Assembly (NCBI RefSeq): GCF_020535545.1
Contig: NZ_CP084753.1
Location: 744,001-808,000, forward strand
DNA: 64,000 bases
Direction of reading: 5' to 3'
From: Roseateles sp. XES5
Lineage (GTDB): Bacteria > Pseudomonadota > Alphaproteobacteria > Rhizobiales > Rhizobiaceae
The notes under the pieces were generated by a model. It worked only from the letters and a program-made list of their open reading frames with translations, did not search any database and was not told the origin of the DNA. Of this stretch, positions 60,276 through 64,000 are shown one piece after another. The first letter of the stretch is position 1, and every line of letters starts with the position of its first letter. The position numbers and the translations under genes were made by a program.

Positions 60276-61319
60276 TCACCGTATCGGATAGGCGTACATC
60301 AGGCCACCTTTGCTGGCGGGCGCGTTCTGACTGCCCTCGCGCTTCAGGTTGAAGGGTGTCGCGGGGCCGAGATGGCGGTCGAACACTTCGCCGTAGGAGC
60401 CGACCTGCTTGACCACCTGATAGGCCCAGTCGGCGGGCAGTTTCATCTTCGCGGCCATGTCCGCGGTCGCGCCATCCTTGGCGAAGAGGCGCTGCACGGC
60501 CTTTGGCTGCTTGTCGAGATCGGCGACGGCGGCATCGACATTGGTCGAGTTAATGCCGAGTTCGTCGGCATTCAGCATGACCTGGAAGGCCCAGCGAACC
60601 GCCTTTTCCAGCGTTTCGTCCGGCTGCGTCACCAGTGTCAGCGGCTCGGCCGAGATGACATCCGGCAGCAGTTCGTAGTCGTCGGGAGTCTTGGCGAGGC
60701 GACGGTCGGCGGCAAGCGCCGTCATGTCGGAGGCATAGGCGTCGCATTTGCCGGCGAAGAAGGCCTGCAGGCGTGCCGTCTTGTCGGCGATGTTCTCGAC
60801 CTTGTAATCGAGGCCTTCGGCAGCGAACCAGTCGGCGATATTGAGCAGCGTCGTCGAGCCGTCCTCGGCGCAGATCGTCGCGCCCTTCAGTTCCTTGGCG
60901 GATTTCACGCCCAGCGCCTTCGGCACCATGAAGCCCTGTCCGTCATAGAAGGTCGTCGCAACGAAGGCGAGGCCCGGATCGGCCGAGCGCGTGCCGGTTT
61001 CGGTGACGGAACGGGACGCCATATGCGCCTGGCGGGAAACGAGGCTCTTCAGCGAGTCGGAAAAGCCGATGCCGCGGATATCCGCCTTGTTGGCATCGCC
61101 AAGGATGGCGGCCGCCGCCATACGGCAGAAATCGGCATTGAAGCCCTGGAAGACACCTGCGCTGTCGGGCACCGAGAAACCCGGCGCGCTGGGGCTGACC
61201 AGGCAGACGAGCTTGCCGCCCGAGATCACTTCGTCGAAGACCGGGCCGGCCTGAGCATGGGACGTGACTGTGAGGGCGGCGGCGCAGGCAAGCGCTGCCG
61301 CGAAATAGGACCGAAGCAT
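60276..61319 (-). CDS. Amino-acid ABC transporter substrate-binding protein (AapJ-like)
   Basis: 347 residues with a signal peptide (1-24, 'ALACAAALTVTSHAQA'). The mature part fits AapJ/BztA: 'VISGGKLVCLVSPSAPGFSVPDSAGVFQGFNADFCRMAAAAILGD', 'ADPGLAFVATTFYDGQGFMVPKALG', and 'NLKREGSQNAPASKGGLMYAYPIR' at the end. Three Cys (in 'KLVCLV', 'DFCRMA', 'TICAED') match conserved AapJ positions. It is the first gene of the operon, with a sigma-70 promoter and palindrome about 50 bases upstream. Length and landmarks support a broad amino-acid specificity, not proven here. Confidence 0.9.
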   Translation of the reverse strand: MLRSYFAAALACAAALTVTSHAQAGPVFDEVISGGKLVCLVSPSAPGFSVPDSAGVFQGFNADFCRMAAAAILGDANKADIRGIGFSDSLKSLVSRQAHMASRSVTETGTRSADPGLAFVATTFYDGQGFMVPKALGVKSAKELKGATICAEDGSTTLLNIADWFAAEGLDYKVENIADKTARLQAFFAGKCDAYASDMTALAADRRLAKTPDDYELLPDVISAEPLTLVTQPDETLEKAVRWAFQVMLNADELGINSTNVDAAVADLDKQPKAVQRLFAKDGATADMAAKMKLPADWAYQVVKQVGSYGEVFDRHLGPATPFNLKREGSQNAPASKGGLMYAYPIR

Positions 61320-61344
61320 GAAATTCCTCCCTGAACAGGTAAAG

Positions 61345-61368
61345 ACACCTATACCTGTATACAGGTGT
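61345..61368. promoter_or_regulatory. GntR-type operator before aapJ-like gene
   Basis: The perfect 14-bp palindrome ACCTGTATACAGGT (61353-61366) lies within overlapping ACACCT/AGGTGT arms (61345-61350 and 61363-61368). It is immediately downstream of the -10 box, where repressor binding would block transcription. Confidence 0.65.
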
Positions 61369-61397
61369 ACCATATGAGTGGTTTTTATCGCTGTCAA
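61369..61397 (-). promoter_or_regulatory. Sigma-70 promoter of the aapJ-phosphatase operon
   Basis: A perfect TTGACA -35 box (61392-61397) is 17 bases from a TATGGT -10 box (61369-61374) on the minus strand, with the operator just downstream. Confidence 0.7.
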
Positions 61398-61582
61398 CGT
61401 GACGGCGGCAAAAACCACGCCGCTCCCGCAAGCGCGAAGGTTGGACGGATCGACCCGCAGGAGACGCAAGCCCTGTGAACTTCCGTTGCAGCCGATTGCT
61501 GCCATCCTGAAATTCACATACATTGACCAAACGGTAAAAAAGACGCCTTTCAAAAACGCGCAATCAACCAGAGGGGAAGTAA

Positions 61583-62602
61583 ATGCACAGCAATTCCTGC
61601 AGTTTCGGCATTTCCAGACGAACCCTGATCAAGGCCGCCGGCGCCTCCGCCCTGGTTGCCGCGACGGGCCTGCCCGGCCGGCTCCTTGCGGCCGAGCCGA
61701 TCAAGGTGGCCGGCATCTACACCGTGCCGGTGGAGCAGCAGTGGGTGAGCCGCATCAACAAGGCCCTGAAGGCGGCCGAGGCGCGCGGCGAGATCGAGTA
61801 CGCCTTCTCCGAGAACGTCAGCAACGCCGACTACGAGCGCGTGATGCGCCAGTACGCCGAGCGCGGCTACGGCCTGGTGGTGGGCGAGGCCTTCGCCGTG
61901 GAGGCCGCGGCCCGCAAGGTGGCCAAGGACTATCCCAAGACCGCCTTTCTGATGGGCAGCAGCGGCAAGCCCGCGGCGCCCAATTTCTCGGTCTTCGACA
62001 ACTACATCCAGGAGCCCGCCTACCTGACCGGCATGATCGCCGGCGGCATGAGCAAGAGCGGCAAGATCGGCCTGGTGGGCGGCTTCCCCATCCCCGAGGT
62101 CAACCGCCTGATGAACGCCTTCATGGCCGGCGCCAAGGAGATCAACCCCAAGGCCGAGTTCACCGTCAGCTTCATCAACAGCTGGTTTGATCCGCCCAAG
62201 GCCAAGGAAGCCGCCTTCGCCATGATCGACAAGGGTGCGGACGTGATGTACGCCGAGCGCTTCGGCGTGAGCGACGCGGCCAAGGAGCGCAAGGTGCTGG
62301 CCATCGGTAATGTGATCGACACCCAGGCCCAGTACCCCGACACCGTGGTGGCCTCGGCCCTGTGGCATATGGAGCCCAGCATCGACGCCGCCATCAAGGC
62401 CGTGAAGGCCAATGCCTTCAAGGCCGAGGACTACGGCCCCTACTCGATGATGAAGCACAAGGGCGGTTCGCTGGCCCCGCTGGGCAGCTTCGAGAAGAAG
62501 GTGCCGGCCGAGATCAAGGCCAAGATCGCCGAGAAGGAAAAGGCGATCAAGGACGGTTCGTTCACCGTCGCCGTCGACGACACCGAACCGAAGTCGAGCT
62601 AA
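61583..62602 (+). CDS. BMP-family ABC transporter substrate-binding protein
   Basis: 339 residues with a Tat signal (SRRTLIK, hydrophobic core, cleavage after 'RLLAAE'). The mature part has 'IKVAGIYTVPVEQQWVSRINKALKAAEARGEIEYAFSENV' and 'YLTGMIAGGMSKSGKIGLVGGFPIPEVNRLMNAFMAGAKE', the PnrA/BMP pattern for nucleoside or purine-like ligands. The codons are strongly biased to GTG, CTG, GAG and GCC, unlike the flanking genes, which suggests transfer from another lineage. The ATG at 61583 follows GGGGAAGTAA. The ATPase gene follows, in a typical BMP transporter layout. Confidence 0.88.
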   Translation: MHSNSCSFGISRRTLIKAAGASALVAATGLPGRLLAAEPIKVAGIYTVPVEQQWVSRINKALKAAEARGEIEYAFSENVSNADYERVMRQYAERGYGLVVGEAFAVEAAARKVAKDYPKTAFLMGSSGKPAAPNFSVFDNYIQEPAYLTGMIAGGMSKSGKIGLVGGFPIPEVNRLMNAFMAGAKEINPKAEFTVSFINSWFDPPKAKEAAFAMIDKGADVMYAERFGVSDAAKERKVLAIGNVIDTQAQYPDTVVASALWHMEPSIDAAIKAVKANAFKAEDYGPYSMMKHKGGSLAPLGSFEKKVPAEIKAKIAEKEKAIKDGSFTVAVDDTEPKSS

Positions 62603-62611
62603 GCGCCTTTC

Positions 62612-62650
62612 GCCGCGGGGAGAGCGGGCGTTCGCCTCTCTCCCCGCGGC
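62612..62650 (+). other. Intercistronic hairpin after the BMP binding-protein gene
   Basis: A perfect 13-bp stem GCCGCGGGGAGAG / CTCTCCCCGCGGC with a 13-base loop. There is no U-tract, so it probably stabilises or attenuates the message between binding protein and ATPase genes. Confidence 0.6.
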
Positions 62651-62694
62651 ATCGCCGACATTCGCCCTCACCGTCCCTCCCGGTCCGTATCGCC

Positions 62695-64000
62695 GTGTCC
62701 AGCAATCCTGTCCTTCGCCTTTCCGGCATCAGCAAGCGTTTCGGCCCGCTCCGGGCCAATGACGGCATCACCTTCGAATTGAAGCGCGGCGAGGTCATCG
62801 CCCTGCTCGGCGAAAACGGCGCCGGCAAGACGACGCTGATGAACATTCTCTTCGGCCACTATGTCGCGGACGAGGGGACCGTCGAGGCCTTCGGCAAGCT
62901 GCTCCCGCCGGGCGATCCGCGCGCAGCGCTCGATGCCGGCATCGGCATGGTGCATCAGCATTTCACGCTTGCCGACAACATGACGGTGCAGGAGAATATC
63001 GCGCTCGGCACGCAAAGCCTCTGGCGCCCGCGGCTCGACAGGGCGACGGCGCGCCGGCGCATCGCGCAGCTTGCGGCCGACTTCGGCCTCGCCGTCGATC
63101 CCGCAGCCACCGTTTCGACCCTGTCCGTCGGCGAACGCCAGCGGGTCGAAATCCTGAAGGCGCTTTACCGCGATGCCCGCATCCTGATCCTCGACGAGCC
63201 GACGGCCGTCCTGACGCCCGTCGAAACCGACGCCCTGTTCCGGACGCTGAAGCTTCTCGTCGCCAATGGCCTGTCGATCATCTTCATCTCCCACAAGCTG
63301 CATGAGGTGATGGCGGTCAGCGATCGCGTGCTCGTGCTGCGCGCCGGGCGACTTGCCGGCGAGCGCGAAACGAAGACGACCGACCGCAAGGAACTGGCCG
63401 CCCTGATGGTCGGGCAGGAGGTCAAGCCGGCGGAGGTGAGCCCGCTCAAGCTCGGCGCGCCGCTGCTCGCGCTCGACCGGGTCTCCACCGCGCCGTACAA
63501 CGGAGCCGGTCTCGACGCGATCTCCCTCACGCTGACGGCCGGCGAGATCACCGGCATTGCCGGCGTCTCCGGCAACGGTCAGGCCGCCCTTGCGGCGCTG
63601 CTCGCCGGCACCCGCCGTCCGACAGGCGGGCGCATCTCGATTGCAGGGCGCGACGTTTCCGACTGGTCGCCGCGGGCGGCGCTTGCCAACGGCATCGCGC
63701 GCATCCCGGAAGACCGCCACGCGGTCGGCACCATCGGCGACATGAGCGTTACGGAGAATGTCATTGCCGAGCGCTACGCCAGCCCGCGCTTCAGCCACAT
63801 GGGCTTCCTGAACTGGAAAGCCGCCCGGCAGTTCGCCGAAGAGATCATCGCCGACTACGACGTCAAATGTCCCGCGCCGGAAGCGCGCATCCGCCTGCTT
63901 TCGGGCGGCAACATGCAGAAGCTCATTCTCGGCCGCGCGCTCGATCCCGATCCGGCGGTCATTCTCGCCAGCCAGCCGACCCGCGGCCTCGATGTCGGCG
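62695..64000 (+). CDS. BMP-type ABC transporter ATP-binding protein, 3' end outside window
   Basis: 435 codons are visible of a two-domain ATPase of the sugar/nucleoside class (about 500 residues when complete). Domain 1 has Walker A GENGAGKTT, Q-loop 'GMVHQHFTLADNMTVQENIALG', signature LSVGERQRVEILKAL and Walker B ILILDEPTAVLTP. Domain 2 shows 'GVSGNGQAALAALLAG', 'RIPEDRHAVGTIGDMSVTENVI' and the signature LLSGGNMQKLILGRAL before the edge. The GTG at 62695 is the only start near the family N-terminus and has no clear ribosome site. It continues past 64000; permease genes are expected next. Confidence 0.9.
   Translation, partial: MSSNPVLRLSGISKRFGPLRANDGITFELKRGEVIALLGENGAGKTTLMNILFGHYVADEGTVEAFGKLLPPGDPRAALDAGIGMVHQHFTLADNMTVQENIALGTQSLWRPRLDRATARRRIAQLAADFGLAVDPAATVSTLSVGERQRVEILKALYRDARILILDEPTAVLTPVETDALFRTLKLLVANGLSIIFISHKLHEVMAVSDRVLVLRAGRLAGERETKTTDRKELAALMVGQEVKPAEVSPLKLGAPLLALDRVSTAPYNGAGLDAISLTLTAGEITGIAGVSGNGQAALAALLAGTRRPTGGRISIAGRDVSDWSPRAALANGIARIPEDRHAVGTIGDMSVTENVIAERYASPRFSHMGFLNWKAARQFAEEIIADYDVKCPAPEARIRLLSGGNMQKLILGRALDPDPAVILASQPTRGLDVG

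Noticed and set aside
1..64000. CRISPR arrays, tRNAs, rRNAs, IS elements or prophage
   Set aside because: No regularly spaced direct repeats, cloverleaf-like sequences, transposase or phage genes were recognised by reading; a tRNA scan would settle the RNA genes.

Overview
The window is GC-rich, densely packed DNA from an alphaproteobacterium, most likely a member of the Rhizobiaceae (Shinella/Ensifer/Agrobacterium-like). The reasons are the codon style (GTC/CTC/GCG-rich), the many ABC uptake operons, rhizobial palindromic intergenic repeats (around 28015, 31607 and 33681), and families typical of rhizobia such as Aap-type amino-acid permeases and a lysine-exporter/LysG pair. No rRNA, tRNA, CRISPR array, phage or IS element was seen. 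The content is catabolic and transport modules, each with its own local regulator, which suggests a secondary replicon or accessory chromosomal region; that placement is inference.

Layout. 1-3021: end of a secreted protein, an MFS transporter, and an ArsR/SRPBCC/GFA cluster. 3067-16848 (minus strand): a 12-gene amide-utilisation operon in the order amiC, amiR, a Urt/Fmd-like five-gene amide/urea ABC transporter, aliphatic amidase amiE, an NCS1 permease, an alpha/beta hydrolase and a MoxR-ATPase/VWA pair. Leader RNAs before amiC and before the transporter carry hexaloop hairpins overlapping intrinsic terminators, the layout expected for antitermination by the ANTAR protein AmiR. 17173-25180: an oligopeptide-type ABC transporter with an M20 amidohydrolase, an SDR and an XRE-cupin regulator. 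25314-34582: small units (DMT transporters, an ECF sigma/anti-sigma cassette, a DapA-family lyase, LysE/LysG, AraC plus a PhyH oxygenase, DUF1275).

35049-47218: basic amino-acid metabolism. It holds an Orn/Lys/Arg decarboxylase, a HutC-type regulator, a polar amino-acid ABC transporter, an ammonia-lyase homologue without the usual MIO tripeptide, a SolA-like flavin oxidase, an Lrp regulator, arginase and ornithine cyclodeaminase. Arginase and cyclodeaminase would take arginine to ornithine to proline. 47286-52423: an aldehyde dehydrogenase/acetoacetate decarboxylase-like/old-yellow-enzyme operon opposite a MerR gene with a classic 19-bp-spacer promoter, then a GarR-type reductase.

52558-56231: an MHS-type transporter and an M20 deacylase divergent from a LysR gene. 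56248-61397 (minus strand): an amino-acid ABC operon (binding protein and two permeases, no ATPase) interleaved with two different Cys-X5-Arg phosphatases and a GntR regulator; this is the most unusual gene combination here. 61583-64000: a BMP-family nucleoside-type transporter with a compositionally foreign binding protein, cut by the window end.

The strongest candidates for a less-described system are (i) the amide operon with three serial ANTAR-type leaders and a MoxR/VWA pair, (ii) the phosphatase-containing amino-acid uptake operon, and (iii) the MIO-less ammonia-lyase homologue in an arginine/ornithine locus.
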